Positions 40,600-54,137 of a DNA stretch of 64,000 bases are shown here, one piece after another. Where the stretch lies: NCBI RefSeq assembly GCF_051401765.1, contig NW_027480423.1, positions 1,116,001-1,180,000 on the forward strand, given 5' to 3'. Made by a program: the position numbers and the translations under genes. The notes beneath the pieces are model-generated. The model was not told the origin of the DNA. It ran no database searches and worked only from the letters and a program-made list of their open reading frames with translations. How positions within the stretch are numbered: position 1 is the stretch's first letter; each line of letters begins with the position of its first letter. This DNA comes from Calliopsis andreniformis. Its lineage: Eukaryota > Arthropoda > Insecta > Hymenoptera > Andrenidae.

Positions 40600-43500
40600 G
40601 ACGTTGGCTTCTAAGGCCGTAGCTATTCGATGTGGTGGATCAACGCCCTGTAGTGAAGCCTAGGTCGCCCGGAAAATAGAAATGACCATAACTTCCGCAC
40701 TGTTTGCAATTATTCGTTTTATACGTTGGAAATACTGTTGTATTTGTTTTCTATTTTATATTTCTGGCGTTGACTTCTTAGGCCCTAACTATTCGATCTG
40801 GAGGAGCAACGCCCTAGAGTGGAGCCTAGGTGGCACGGAATGTAGAAATGACCATTACTTTCACACTGTTTGCAATTATGCATTTTATACGATGGAAAAG
40901 TTGTTGTATTTATATTGTATTTTATGCTTCTGGCGTCGACTTCTAACTCCGTAGCTATTCGGTCTGGTGGAACAACTCCCCATATTGAAGCCTAGGTTGA
41001 CCGAAACGTAGAAATGACCATAACCTTCACGCTGGATGCAATTACTACTGTCATACGATTGAAAATCTGTTGTATCTTTATTGTATTTTATGCTTCGGGC
41101 GTTGACTTCTAAGGCCGTAACTATTCGATATGTTGGAGCAACGCCCTAGAGTGAAGTCTAGGTTGCCTGCAACGTAGAAATGGCCATTACTTTCACACTG
41201 GATGCAATTACTCAATTTATACGCTGGAAAAGCTGTTGTATTTGTATTGTATTTTATGCTTCTGACGTTGGCTTCTATGGCCGTAGCTATTCGATGTGGT
41301 GGAGCAACGCCCTATAGTGAAGCCTAGGCTGCCCGGAAAATAGTAATGACCATAACTTTCACACGGTTTGCAATTATTCGTTTTATACGATGGAAAAACT
41401 GTTGTATTGGTTTTGTATTTTATATTTCTGGCGTTGACTTCAAAGGCCCTAACAATTTGATCTGGTGGCACAACGCCATAGAGTGAAGCCTAGGTTGCCC
41501 TGAACGTAGAAATGACCATCCCTTTCACACTGGTTGCAATTACTCCTGTTATACGATGGAAAAACTGTTGTATCTTTACTGTATTTTATGCTTCGGGCGT
41601 TGACTTCTAAGGCCCTAGCTATTCGATCTGGTGGACCAACGCCCTAGAGTGAAGCCTAGGTTGCCCGGAACGTAGAAATGGCCATTACTTTCACATTGGA
41701 TGCAATTATTCGTTTTATAGGATGGAAAAACTGTTGTATCTATATTGTATTTTATGCTCCCGGCGCTGACTTCTAAAGCCCTAACTATTCAATCTGGTGG
41801 GACAACGCCCTAGAGTCAAGCCTAAGTTGCCCGGAACGTAGAAATGAACGTTACATTCACACTGTTTGCAATTATTCAATTTGTACGCTGGAAAAGCTGT
41901 TGTATTTATATTGTATTTTACGCTTCTGACGTTGGCTTCTAAGGCCGTAGCTATTCGATGTGGTGGATCAACGCCCTGTAGTGAAGCCTAGGTCGCCCGG
42001 AAAATAGAAATGACCATAACTTCCGCACTGTTTGCAATTATTCGTTTTATACGTTGGAAATACTGTTGTATTTGTTTTCTATTTTATATTTCTGGCGTTG
42101 ACTTCAAAGGCCCTAACAATTCTATCTGGTGGCACAACGCCATAGAGTGTAGCCTAGGTTGCCCGGAACGTAGAAATGACCATCCCTTTCACACTTGTTG
42201 CAATTACTCCTGTTATAAGATGGAAAAACTGTTGTATCTTTACTGTATTTTATGCTTCGGGCGTTGACTTCGAATGCCCTAACTATTCGATCTGTTGGAG
42301 CAACGCGCTAGAGTGACGCCTAGGTTGCCCGGGACGTAGAAATGGCCATTGCTTTCACGCTGGATGCAATTATTCGTTTTATACGATGGAAAGACTGTTG
42401 TATTTTTAGTGTATTTTATGCCTCTTGCGTTGACTTCTTAGGGCCTAACTGTTCGATCTGGTGGAACAACGACCTAGATTGAAGCCTAGGTTTCCCGGAA
42501 CGTAGAAAAGACCATTACCTTTACACTGGTTGCAATTATTCGTTTTATACGATGGAAAAACCGTTGTATTTTTATTGTATTTTATGCTTCGGGCGTTGAC
42601 TTCTAAGGCCGTAACTATTCGATCTGTTGGAGCAACGCCCTAGAGTGAAGTCTAGGTTGCCTGCAACGTAGAAATGGCCATTACTTTCACACTGGATGCA
42701 ATTACTCAATTTATACGCTGGAAAAGCTGTTGTATTTGTATTGTATTTTATGCTTCTGACGTTGGCTTCTATGGCCGTAGCTATTCGATGTGGTGGAGCA
42801 ACGCCCTATAGTGAAGCCTAGGCTGCCCGGAAAATAGTAATGACCATAACTTTCACACGGTTTGCAATTATTCGTTTTATACGATGGAAAAACTGTTGTA
42901 TTGGTTTTGTATTTTATATTTCTGGCGTTGACTTCAAAGGCCCTAACAATTCGATCTGGTGGCACAACGCCATAGAGTGAAGCCTAGGTTGCCCTGAACG
43001 TAGAAATGACCATCCCTTTCACACTGGTTGCAATTACTCCTGTTATACGATGGAAAAACTGTTGTATCTTTACTGTATTTTATGCTTCGGGCGTTGACTT
43101 CTAATGCCCTAACTATTCGATCTGTTGGAGCAACGCACTAGAGTGACGCCCAGGTTGCCCGGAACGTAGAAATGGCCATTGCTTCCACACTGGATGCAAT
43201 TATTCGTTTTATACGATGGAAAGACTGTTGTATTTTTAGTGTATTTTATGCTTCGGGCGTTGACTTCTAAGGCCCTAACTATTCGATCTGGTGAAGCAAC
43301 GCCGTAGAGTGAAGCCTAGGTTGCCGGGAACGTAGAAACGACCATTGTTTTCACACTGGTTGCAATTATTCAATTTGTACGCTGGAAAAGCTGTTGTATT
43401 TATATTGTATTTTATGCTTCTGACGTTGGCTTCTAAGGCCGTAGCTATTCGATGTGGTGGATCAACGCCCTGTAGTGAAGCCTAGGTCGCCCGGAAAATA

Positions 43501-45060
43501 GAAATGACCATAACTTCCGCACTGTTTGCAATTATTCGTTTTATACGTTGGAAATACTGTTGTATTTGTTTTCTATTTTATATTTCTGGCGTTGACTTCA
43601 AAGGCCCTAACAATTCTATCTGGTGGCACAACGCCATAGAGTGTAGCCTAGTTTGCCCGGAACGTAGAAATGACCATCCCTTTCACACTGGTTGCAATTA
43701 CTCCTGTTATAAGATGGAAAAACTGTTGTATCTTTACTGTATTTTATGCTTCGGGCGTTGACTTCTAATGCCCTAACTATTCGATCTGTTGGAGCAACGC
43801 GCTAGAGTGACGCCTAGGTTGCCCGGGACGTAGAAATGGCCATTGCTTTCACGCTGGATGCAATTATTCGTTTTATACGATGGAAAGACTGTTGTATTTT
43901 TAGTGTATTTTATGCTTCTTGCGTTGACTTCTTAGGGCCTAACTGTTCGATCTGGTGGAACAACGACCTAGATTGAAGCCTAGGTTTCCCGGAACGTAGA
44001 AAAGACCATTACCTTTACACTGGTTGCAATTATTCGTTTTACACGATGGAAAAACCGTTGTATTTTTATTGTACTTTATGCTTCTGGCGTTGACTTCTTA
44101 GGCCCTAACTATTCGATCTGGAGGAGCAACGCCCTAGAGTGGAGCCTAGGTGGCACGGAATGTAGAAATGACCATTACTTTCACACTGTTTGCAGTTATT
44201 CATTTTATACGATGGAAAAGTTGTTGTATTTATATTGTATTTTATGCTTCTGGCGTTGACTTCTAACTCCGTAGCTATTCGGTCTGGTGGAACAACTCCC
44301 CATATTGAAGCCTAGGTTGCCCGAAACGTAGAAATGACCATAACCTTCACGCTGGATGCAATTACTCCTGTCATACGATTGAAAATCTGTTGTATCTTTA
44401 TTGTATTTTATGCTTCGGGCGTTGACTTCTAAGGCCGTAACTATTCGATCTGTTGGAGCAACGCCCTAGAGTGAAGCCTAGGTTGCCTGCAACGTAGAAA
44501 TGGCCATTACTTTCACACTGGATGCAATTACTCAATTTGTACGCTGGAAAAGCTGTTGTATTTGTATTGTATTTTATGCTTCTGACGTTGGCTTCTATGG
44601 CCGTAGCTATTCGATGTGGTGGAGCATCGCCCTATAGTGAAGCCTAGGCTGCCCGGAAAATAGTAATGACCATAACTTTCACACGGTTTGCAATTATTCG
44701 TTTTATACGATGGAAAAACTGTTGTATTTGTTTTGTATTTTATATTTCTGGCGTTGACTTCAAAGGCCCTAACAATTCGATCTGGTGGCACAACGCCATA
44801 GAGTGAAGCCTAGGTTGCCCTGAACGTAGAAATGACCATCCCTTTCACACTGGTTGCAATTACTCCTGTTATACGATGGAAAAATTGTTGTATCTTTGTT
44901 GTATTTTATGCTTCGGGCGTTGACTTCTAAGGCCCTAACTATTCGATCTGTTGGAGCAGCGCACTAGAGTGACGCCTAGGTTGCCCGGAACGTAGAAATG
45001 GCCATTGCTTTCACACTGGATGCAAATATTCGTTTTATACGATGGAAAGACTGTTGTATT
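40600..45060 (+). repeat. Nested nine-monomer duplications (1,494-bp offset)
   Basis: Stretches around 41,096-42,530 recur at 42,590-44,024 (offset 1,494). The segment 40,600-40,770 recurs at 41,928-42,098 and 43,422-43,592, marked by CCGGAAAATAG and ACGTTGGAAATACTG. 40,771-41,460 recurs near 44,091-44,780 (offset 3,320, 20 monomers). One copy is interrupted by the patch at 43,269-43,371. Confidence 0.78.
43269..43371 (+). repeat. Patch of core-type sequence in the diverged flank
   Basis: About 103 bases match the core dimer (for example about 2,065-2,167) without a difference that I can see. They include the core-only markers GGTGAAGCAACGCCGTAG, TTGCCGGGAACG and CCATTGTTTTCACAC. The sister copy at 41,775-41,877 and the related monomer near 46,090 have flank-type sequence at the same place (GTCAAGCCTAAG, ATGAACGTTACATTC). 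Sequence on both sides is flank-type. Confidence 0.82.
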
Positions 45061-47676
45061 TTTAGTGTATTTTATGCTTCTGGCGTTGACGTCTTAGGCC
45101 CTAACTATTCGATCTGGTGGAGCAACGTCCTAGGGTGAAGCCTAGGTTTCCGGGATCGTAGAAATGGCCATTGCTTTCGCACTGGATGCAATTATTCGTT
45201 CTATACGATGGAAAAACTGTTGTATTTATATTGTATTTTTTGCTTCTGACGTTGGCTTCTAAGGCCGTAGCCATTCGATGTGGTGGAGCAACGCCCTATA
45301 GTGAAGCCTAGGTTGCCCGGAACGTAGAAATGACCACAACTTTCACACTGGTTGCAATTATTCGTTTCATACGATGTAAAAATAGTTGTATTTGTCTTGA
45401 ATTTTATACTTCTGGCGTTGACTTCTAAGATCCTAAAATTCGATCTGGTGGAACAACGCCATAGAGTGAAGCCTAGGTTGCTCGGAACGTAGAAATGACC
45501 ATCCCTTTCACACTGGTTGCAATTACTCCTGTTATACGATGGAAAAACTGTGTATCTTTATTGTATTTTATGCTTCGTGCTTTGACTTCTAAGGCCCTAA
45601 CTATTCGAACTGGAGGAACAACGACCTAGATTGAAGTCTAGGCTTCCAGGAACGTAGAAGCGACTATCACATTCACACTGGTTGGAATTATTCAAGTTAT
45701 ACGATGAAAAACTGTTGTATTTTTATGGTATTGTATGCTTCTGGCGTTGACTTCTAAGTCCCTAGGTATTCGGTCTGGTGGAGCAACGCCCTAGAGTGAA
45801 GCCTTGGTTGCCCGGAACGTAGAAGTGGCCATTACGTTCACATTGGATGCAATTATGCGTTTTATACGATGGAAAAACTGTTGTATTTTTAGTGTATTTT
45901 ATGCTTCGGGCGTTGACTTCTAAGGCCTTAACTATTCGATCTGGTGGAGCAACGCCCTAGAGTGAAGCCTAGGTTGCCCGGAACGTAGAAATGGCCATTA
46001 CTTTCACATTGGATGCAATTATTCGTTTTATACGATGGACAAACTGTTGTATCTATATTGTACTTTATGCTCCCGGCGCTGACTTCTAAAGCCCTAGCTA
46101 TTCGATCTGGTGGTACAACGCCCTAGAGTCAAGCCTAAGTTGCCCGGAACGTAGAAATGAACGTTACATTCACACTGTTTGCAATTATTCAATTTGTACG
46201 CTGGAAAAGCAGTTGTATTTATATTGTATTTTATGCTTCTGGCGTTGACTTCATAGGCCCTAACTATTCGATATGGTGGAGCCACGTCCCAGGGTGAAGC
46301 CTCGGTGGCCCGGAACGTAGAAATGACCATAACGTTCATACTGGTTGCAATTATTCGTTTTTTACAATGGAAAAACTGTTCCATTAATATTGTATTTTAT
46401 GCTTCTGGCGTTGACTTCTGAGGCCATAACTATTCGATCTGGTGGAGCAACGCCATAGATTGAAGCCTAGGTTGCACGGAAGGTAGAAATGACCATAACT
46501 TTCACACTGGCTGCAATTATTCGTTTTATACGATGGAAAGACTGTTCTATTTATTTTGTATTTTATGCTTCGGGCGTTGTCTTCTAAGGCCCTATCTCTT
46601 CGATCTGGTGGAGCAACGCCCTGGAGTCAAGCGGAAGCTGCCCGGAACGAAGAAATGAACGGTACTTTCACACTGTTTGCAATTATTCAATTTATACGAT
46701 GGAAAAGCTGTTGTATTTGTTTTGTACTTTATATTTCTGGAGTTGACTCCTAAGGCCCTATCAATTCGATCTGGTGGAACAACGCCATAGAGTGAAGCCT
46801 AGGTTGCTCGGAACGTAGAAATGACCATCCCTTTCACACTGTTTGCAATTACTCCTGTTATACGATGGAAAAACTGTTGTATCTTTATTGTATTTTATGC
46901 TTCGAGCGTTGACTTCTAAGGCCCTAACTATGCGACCTGGTGGAGCAACGCCCTATAGTGAAGCCTAGGTTGCACGGAACGTAGAAATGACCATAACTTT
47001 CACACTGGTTGCAATTATTCGTTTTATACGATGGAAAAACTGTTGTATTTGTTTTGTATTTTATATTTCTGGCGTTGTCTTCTAAGGCCCAAACTATTGG
47101 ATCTGGTGGACCAACGCCCTAGAGTGAAGCCTAGGTTGCCCGGAACGTAGAAATGACCATATCTTTCACACTGGTGGCAATTATACCTGATATACGATTG
47201 AAAAACTGTTGTATTTATATTGTACTTTATGCTTCTGGCGTTGACTTCTTATGCCCTAACCAGTCGATCTGGTGAAACAACGCCCTGGAGTGAAGCCTGC
47301 TTTGCCCGGAACGTAGAAATGACCATCACTTTCACACTGGTTGCAATTACTCCGGCTATACGATGGACAAACTGTTGGATTTTTATTGTACTTTAAGCTT
47401 CTGGCGTTGACTTATAAGGTCCTAGGTACTCTGTCTCGTTGGGCAACGTCCAAGAGTGAAGCGTATGTTGCCCGAACCGTAGAAATGACCAATACTTTCA
47501 CACTGGTTGCAATTATTCTTTTTATACGATGTAAAAACTGTTGCATTTATATTGTATTTTATGCTTCTGGCGTTGACTTCTACGGCTCTAGCTATTCGAT
47601 CTGGTGGTGCAACGCCCTAGAGAGAGGCCTACGTTGCTCGGAACGTTGAAATGACCATTAGTTTCACACTGGTTGC
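45061..47676 (+). repeat. Diverged monomers next to the inversion
   Basis: About 16 monomers with no long near-identical tandem copy. 45,953-46,203 resembles 41,640-41,890 (offset 4,313, shared ATCTATATTGTA and GCTCCCGGCGCTG). Small deletions occur near 45,427 and 45,551. Nothing other than satellite is seen. Confidence 0.78.
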
Positions 47677-47780
47677 AATTATTCCCGTTATATGACGGAA
47701 TACAGCCTTAGAAGACAACGACCGAAGCATAAAATACAATAAAAATGCAATAGTTTTTCCATCATATAACGGGGATAATT
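47677..47780. repeat. Inversion junction with inverted-repeat arms
   Basis: The forward monomer starting at 47,677 stops after about 24 bases (47,700). Sequence from about 47,703 is the satellite in reverse complement, joining forward position about 24 to reverse position about 77. The stretch 47,677-47,700 pairs with 47,757-47,780 at 22 of 24 bases, leaving a 56-base spacer. Imperfect pairing continues outward through the whole of both arms. Confidence 0.92.
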
Positions 47781-49087
47781 GCAACCAGTTTGAAAGTGAT
47801 TGTCATTTCTACGTTCCGCGCACCCTAGGCTTCACTCTAGGGCGTTGCTCCACCAGATCGAATAGTTAGTGCCTTAGAATTCAACGTCAGAAGCATAAAA
47901 TACAGTATAAATACAACAGTTTTTCCATCGTATAAAACGAATAATTGCAACCAGTATGAAGGTTATGGTCATTTCTACGTTCCGGGCACCCTAGGCTTCA
48001 CTCTAGGGCGTTGCTCCACCATATGGAATGCTTAGTACCTTAGAAGTCAACGCCAGAAGCATAAAACGCAATATAAATACACCAGTTTTTCCATCGTATA
48101 ACAGGAATAATTGCAACCAGTTTGAATGTTATGGTCATTTCTACTTTCCGGGCAACCTAGGCTTCACGCTAGGGCGTTGTTCCACCCGATCGAATAGTTA
48201 GGGCCTAAGAAGTGAACGCCAGAAGCATAAAATACAATATAAATACAACAGTTTTTCCATCGTATAAAACGAATAATTGCATCCAGTGTGAAGGTAATGG
48301 TCATTTCTACGTTCCGGGCAACCTAGGCTTCACTCTAGGGCGTAGCTCCACCAGATCGAATAGTTAGTGCCTTAGAAGTCAACGTCAGAAGCATAAAATA
48401 CAGTATAAATACAACAGTTCTTCCATCGTATAAAACGAATAATTGCAACCAGTATGAAAGTTATGGACATTTCTACTTTCCAGGCAACCTAGGCTTCACC
48501 CTAGGGCGTTGCTCCACTAGATCGAATAGTTAGGGCCTTCGAAGTCAACGCGCGAAACACAAAACACAAAATAAATAGAACAGTTTTTCCATTGTATAAA
48601 TCGAATAATTGCTACCAGTGTGAAAGTTATGGCCATTTCTACGTTCCGGGATACCTAGGCTTCACCCTAGTGCGTTGTTCCACCAGATCGAATAGTTAAG
48701 GCCTAAGAAGTGAACGCCCGAAGCATAAAATGCAATAAAAAAGCAACAGTTTTTCCATCATATAACAGGGATAGTTGCTACCAGTTTGAAAGTGATGGTC
48801 ATTTCTACGTTCCGGGCAACCTAGGCTACACCCTAGGGCGTTGCTCCACCAGATCGAATAGTTAGGGCCTTAGAAGTCAACGCCAGAAGCATAAGGTACA
48901 ATATGAATACAACAGCTTTTCCATCGTATAAAATGAATAATTGCAAAGAGTGTGAAAGTAATGGTCATTTCTACGTTCCGGGTAACCTAGGTTTCACTCT
49001 AGGGCGTTGCTCCACCAGATCGAATAGTTAGTGCCTTATAAGTCAACGTCAGAAGCATAAAATACAGTATAAATGCAACAGTTTTTC
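47781..49087 (-). repeat. Inverted arm, first diverged monomers
   Basis: About eight monomers with flank-type variants. Some carry AACGGGGATAATTGC or ATAAATCGAATAATTGC when read on the plus strand. No long copy was noticed apart from short matches to 53,700 and 56,600. No gene is seen. Confidence 0.78.
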
Positions 49088-50985
49088 CATCGTATAAAAC
49101 GACTAATTGCAACCACTATGAAAGTTATGGTCATTTCTACTATCCGGGCAAACTAGGCTTCACCCTAGGGCGTTGTTCCCCCGGATCGAATAGTTAGGGC
49201 CTAAGAAGTGAACGCCAGAAGCATATAATACAATATAAATACAACAGTTTTTCCATCGTATAAAACGAATAATTGCAACCAGTGTGAAAGTTATGGTCAT
49301 TTCTACTTTCCGGGCAACCTAGGACTCACCCTAGGGCGTTGCTCCAACAGATTGGACAGTTAGTGCCTTGGAAGTCAACGCCCGAAGCATAAAATGCAAT
49401 AAAAAAGCAACAGTTTTTCCATCATATAACAGGGATAGTTGCTACCAGTTTGAAAGTGATGGTCATTTCTACGTTCCGGGCACCCTAGGCTTCACTCTAG
49501 GGCGTTGCTCCACCAGATCGAATAGTTAGTGCCTTAGAATTCAACGCCACAAGCATAAAATACAATATAAGCACAACAGTTTTTCCATCGTATAAAACGA
49601 ATAATTGCATCCAGTATGAAAGTGATGGACACTTCTACGTACCGGGAAACCAAGGCTTCACTCTAAGGCGTTGCTCCACCAGATCGAATAGTTAGGGCCT
49701 AAGAAGTCAACGCCAGAAGCATAAAATACAATATAAATGCAACAGGTTTTCCATCGTATAAAATGATTAATTGCAAAGAGTGTGAAAGTAATGGTCATTT
49801 CTACGTTCCGGGCAACCTAGGATTCACTCTAGGGCGTAGTTCCACCAGATCGAATAGTTAGTGCCTTAGAAGTCAACGTCAGAAGCATAAAGTACAATAT
49901 AAATACAACAGTTTTTCCATCGTATAAAAAGAATAATTGCAACCAGTGTGAAAGTTATGGTCATTTCTACGTTCCGGGCACCCTAAGCTTCACTCTAGGC
50001 CGTTGCTCCACCAGAACGAATAGTTAGGGCCTAAGAAGTCAACACCAGGAGCATAAAATACAATATAAATACAACAGGATTTCCATCCTATAACATCAAT
50101 AATTGCAACCAGTGTGAAAGTAATGGTTATGCCTACGTTCCGAGCCGCCTACGCTTCACTCTAGGGCGTTGCTCCACCAGATGGAAAGGTTAGGGCCTTA
50201 GAAGTCAACGCGCGAAGCATAAAATACAATAGAAATACAACAGTTTTTCCATCGTATAAAACGACTAATTGCAACCACTATGAAAGTTATGGTCATTTCT
50301 ACTATCCGGGCAACCTAGGCTTCACTCTAGGGCGTTGCTCCAACAGATCGAATAGTTGGTTCCTTAGAAGTCAACGTCAGAAGCATAAAATACAATATAA
50401 ATACAACAGTTTTTCCATCGTATAAAACGAATAATTGCAACCAGTATGAAAGTTATGGACATTTCTACTTTCCGGGCAACCTAGGCTTCACCCTAGGGCG
50501 ATGCTCCACCAGATGGAACAGTTAGGGCCTTAGAAGTCAACGCGCGAAACATAAAACTCAAAATAAATAGAACAGTTTTTCCATTGTATAAATCGAATAA
50601 TTTCTACCAGTGTGAAAGTTATGGTCTTTTCTACGTTCCGGAAAACCTAGGCTTCACCCTGGTGCGTTGTTCCACCAGATCGAATAGTTAAGGCCTAAGA
50701 AGTGAACGCTAGAAGCATAAAATACAATATAATTACAACAGTTTTTCCATCGTATAAAACGAATAATTGCAACCAGTATGAAAGTTATGAACATTTCTAA
50801 TTTCCGGGCAACCTAGGCTTCACCCTAGGGCGATGCCCCACCAGATCGAATAGTTAGGGCCTTAGAAGTCAACGCGCGAAACATAAAACACAAAATAAAT
50901 AGAACAGCTTTTCCATTGTATAAATCGAATAATTTCTACCAGTGTGAAAGGTATGGTCTTTTCTATGTTCCGGGCAACCTAGGCT
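49088..50985 (-). repeat. Duplicated block C, first copy
   Basis: It is matched by about 52,230-54,137, with an offset drifting from 3,142 to 3,152 because of a short indel. Markers are GTTCCCCCGGATCG (near 49,187 and 52,329), CCGAGCCGCCTACGC and ATAAAACTCAAAATAAATAG. A nearly identical piece of this block also recurs at 51,410-52,250 (offset 1,990). Confidence 0.75.
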
Positions 50986-52229
50986 TCACCCTAGTGCGTT
51001 GTTCCACCAGATCGAATAGTTAAGGCCTAAGAAGTGAACGCCAGAAGCATAAAATACAATATAAATACAACAGTTTTTCCATCGTATAAAACGGATAATG
51101 CCACCAGTATGAAAGTTATGGTCATTTCTACTTACCGGGCAACCTAGGATTCACCCTAGTGCGTTGTTCCACCAGATCGAATAGTTAAGGCCTAAGAAGT
51201 GAACGTCAGAAGCGTAAAATACAGTATAAATGCAACAGTTTTTCCATCGTATAAAACGAATAATTGCAACCAGTATGAAAGTTATGGACATTTCTACTTT
51301 CCGGGCAACCTAGGCTTCACCCTAGGGCGATGCTCCACCAGATCGAATAGTTAGGGCCTTAGAAGTCAACGCCCGAAGCATAAAATGCAAAAAAATACAA
51401 CAGTTTTTCCATCATATAACAGGGATAGTTGCTACCAGTTTGAAAGTGATGGTCATTTCTACGTTCCGGGCACCCTAGGCTTCACTCTAGGGCGTTGCTC
51501 CACCAGATCGAATAGTTAGTGCCTTAGAATTCAACGCCACAAGCATAAAATACAATATAAGCACAACAGTTTTTCCATCGTATAAAACGAATAATTGCAT
51601 CCAGTATGAAAGTGATGGACACTTCTACGTTCCGGGAAACCAAGGCTTCACTCTAAGGCGTTGCTCCACCAGATCGAATAGTTAGGGTCTAAGAAGTCAA
51701 CGCCAGAAGCATAAAATACAATATAAATGCAACAGGTTTTCCATCGTATAAAATGATTAATTGCAAAGAGTGTGAAAGTAATGGTCATTTCTACGTTCCG
51801 GGCAACCTAGGTTTCACTCTAGGGCGTTGTTCCACCAGATCGAATAGTTAGTGCCTTAGAAGTCAACGTCAGAAGCATAAAATACAATATAAATACAACA
51901 GTTTTTCCATCGTATAAAACGAATAATTGCAACCAGTGTGAAAGTTATGGTCATTTCTACGTTCCGGGCACCCTAAGCTTCACTCTAGGCCGTTGCTCCA
52001 CCAGAACGAATAGTTAGGGCCTAAGAAGTCAACACCAGGAGCATAAAATACAATATAAATACAACAGGATTTCCATCCTATAACATCAATAATTGCAACC
52101 AGTGTGAAAGTAATGGTTATGTCTACGTTCCGAGCCGCCTACGCTTCACTCTAGGGCGTTGCTCCACCAGATGGAAAGGTTAGGGCCTTAGAAGTCAACG
52201 CGCGAAGCATAAAATACAATAGAAATACA
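50986..52229 (-). repeat. Inverted arm, link between block C copies
   Basis: The right part (from about 51,410) repeats 49,420-50,260. The left part (about 50,986-51,340) recurs at 56,720-57,076 (offset 5,736). Two monomers lack two bases at GATAATGCCACC (51,090 and 56,829). Confidence 0.72.
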
Positions 52230-54137
52230 ACAGTTTTTCCATCGTATAAAACGACTAATTGCAACCACTATGAAAGTTATGGTCATTTCTACTATCCGGG
52301 CAAACTAGGCTTCACCCTAGGGCGTTGTTCCCCCGGATCGAATAGTTAGGGCCTAAGAAGTGAACGCCAGAAGCATATAATACAATATAAATACAACAGT
52401 TTTTCCATCGTATAAAACGAATAATTGCAACCAGTGTGAAAGTTATGGTCATTTCTACTTTCCGGGCAACCTAGGACTCACCCTAGGGCGTTGCTCCAAC
52501 AGATTGGACAGTTAGGGCCTTGGAAGTCAACGCCCGAAGCATAAAATGCAATAAAAAAGCAACAGTTTTTCCATCATATAACAGGGATAGTTGCTACCAG
52601 TTTGAAAGTGATGGTCATTTCTACGTTCCGGGCACCCTAGGCTTCACTCTAGGGCGTTGCTCCACCAGATCGAATAGTTAGTGCCTTAGAATTCAACGCC
52701 ACAAGCATAAAATACAATATAAGCACAACAGTTTTTCCATCGAATAAAACGAATAATTGCATCCAGTATGAAAGTGATGGACACTTCTACGTACCGGGAA
52801 ACCAAGGCTTCACTCTAAGGCGTTGCTCCACCAGATCGAATAGTTAGGGCCTAAGAAGTCAACGCCAGAAGCATAAAATACAATATAAATGCAACAGGTT
52901 TTCCATCGTATAAAATGATTAATTGCAAAGAGTGTGAAAGTAACGGTCATTTCTACGTTCCGGGCAACCTAGGTTTCACTCTAGGGCGTAGTTCCACCAG
53001 ATCGAATAGTTAGTGCCTTAGAAGTCAACGTCAGAAGCATAAAGTACAATATAAATACAACAGTTTTTCCATCGTATAAAAAGAATAATTGCAACCAGTG
53101 TGAAAGTTATGGTCATTTCTACGTTCCGGGCACCCTAAGCTTCACTCTAGGCCGTTGCTCCACCAGAACGAATAGTTAGGGCCTAAGAAGTCAACACCAG
53201 GAGCATAAAATACAATATAAATACAACAGGATTTCCATCCTATAACATCAATAATTGCAACCAGTGTGAAAGTAATGGTTATGTCTACGTTCCGAGCCGC
53301 CTACGCTTCACTCTAGGGCGTTGCTCCACCAGATGGAAAGGTTAGGGCCTTAGAAGTCAACGCGCGAAGCATAAAATACAATAGAAATACAACAGTTTTT
53401 CCATCGTATAAAACGACTAATTGCAACCACTATGAAAGTTATGGTCATTTCTACTATCCGGGCAACCTAGGCTTCACTCTAGGGCGTTGCTCCAACAGAT
53501 CCAATAGTTGGTTCCTTAGAAGTCAACGTCAGAAGCATAAAATACAATATAAATACAACAGTTTTTCCATCGTATAAAACGAATAATTGCAACCAGTATG
53601 AAAGTTATGGACATTTCTACTTTCCGGGCAACCTAGGCTTCACCCTAGGGCGATGCTCCACCAGATGGAACAGTTAGGGCCTTAGAAGTCAACGCGCGAA
53701 ACATAAAACTCAAAATAAATAGAACAGTTTTTCCATTGTATAAATCGAATAATTTCTACCAGTGTGAAAGTTATGGTCTTTTCAACGTTCCGGAAAACCT
53801 AGGCTTCACCCTGGTGCGTTGTTCCACCAGATCGAATAGTTAAGGCCTAAGAAGTGAACGCTAGAAGCATAAAATACAATATAATTACAACAGTTTTTCC
53901 ATCGTATAAAACGAATAATTGCAACCAGTATGAAAGTTATGAACATTTCTAATTTCCGGGCAACCTAGGCTTCACCCTTGGGCGATGCCCCACCAGATCG
54001 AATAGTTAGGGCCTTAGAAGTCAACGCGCGAAACATAAAACACAAAATAAATAGAACAGCTTTTCCATTGTATAAATCGAATAATTTCTACCAGTGTGAA
54101 AGGTATGGACATTTCTACTTTCCGGGCAACCTAGGCT
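52230..54137 (-). repeat. Duplicated block C, second copy
   Basis: Follows block C monomer by monomer, including the rare AGGGATAGTTGCTACC variant that occurs at 49,431, 51,421, 52,583 and 54,740. An open frame at 53,978-54,175 is a satellite shadow. Confidence 0.74.

Larger units (their letters stand above)
1..47700 (+). repeat. 166-bp satellite array, forward arm
   Basis: About 287 head-to-tail monomers, with the motif AATTATTC recurring at 1, 167, 333 and onward. Taking that motif as position 1, conserved landmarks are TACGATGGAAAA near 15-26, an A/T-rich stretch at 31-52, GGCGTTGA near 59-66, TTCGAT near 85-90, CCTAGG near 118-123 and CCGGAACGTAGAAATGACC near 128-146. Base differences between neighbours are mainly substitutions, and indels of one base are rare. 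The length is near that of a nucleosome plus linker-histone footprint, as in many centromeric satellites; a centromeric role is inference only. No gene, RNA gene or transposon interrupts it. I do not recognise the family name. Confidence 0.97.

Noticed and set aside
47677..47780. Terminal inverted repeats of a DNA transposon at the 47.7-kb junction.
   Set aside because: The arms are ordinary monomer sequence on both sides and the inverted similarity continues for kilobases. There is no element body and no target-site duplication.
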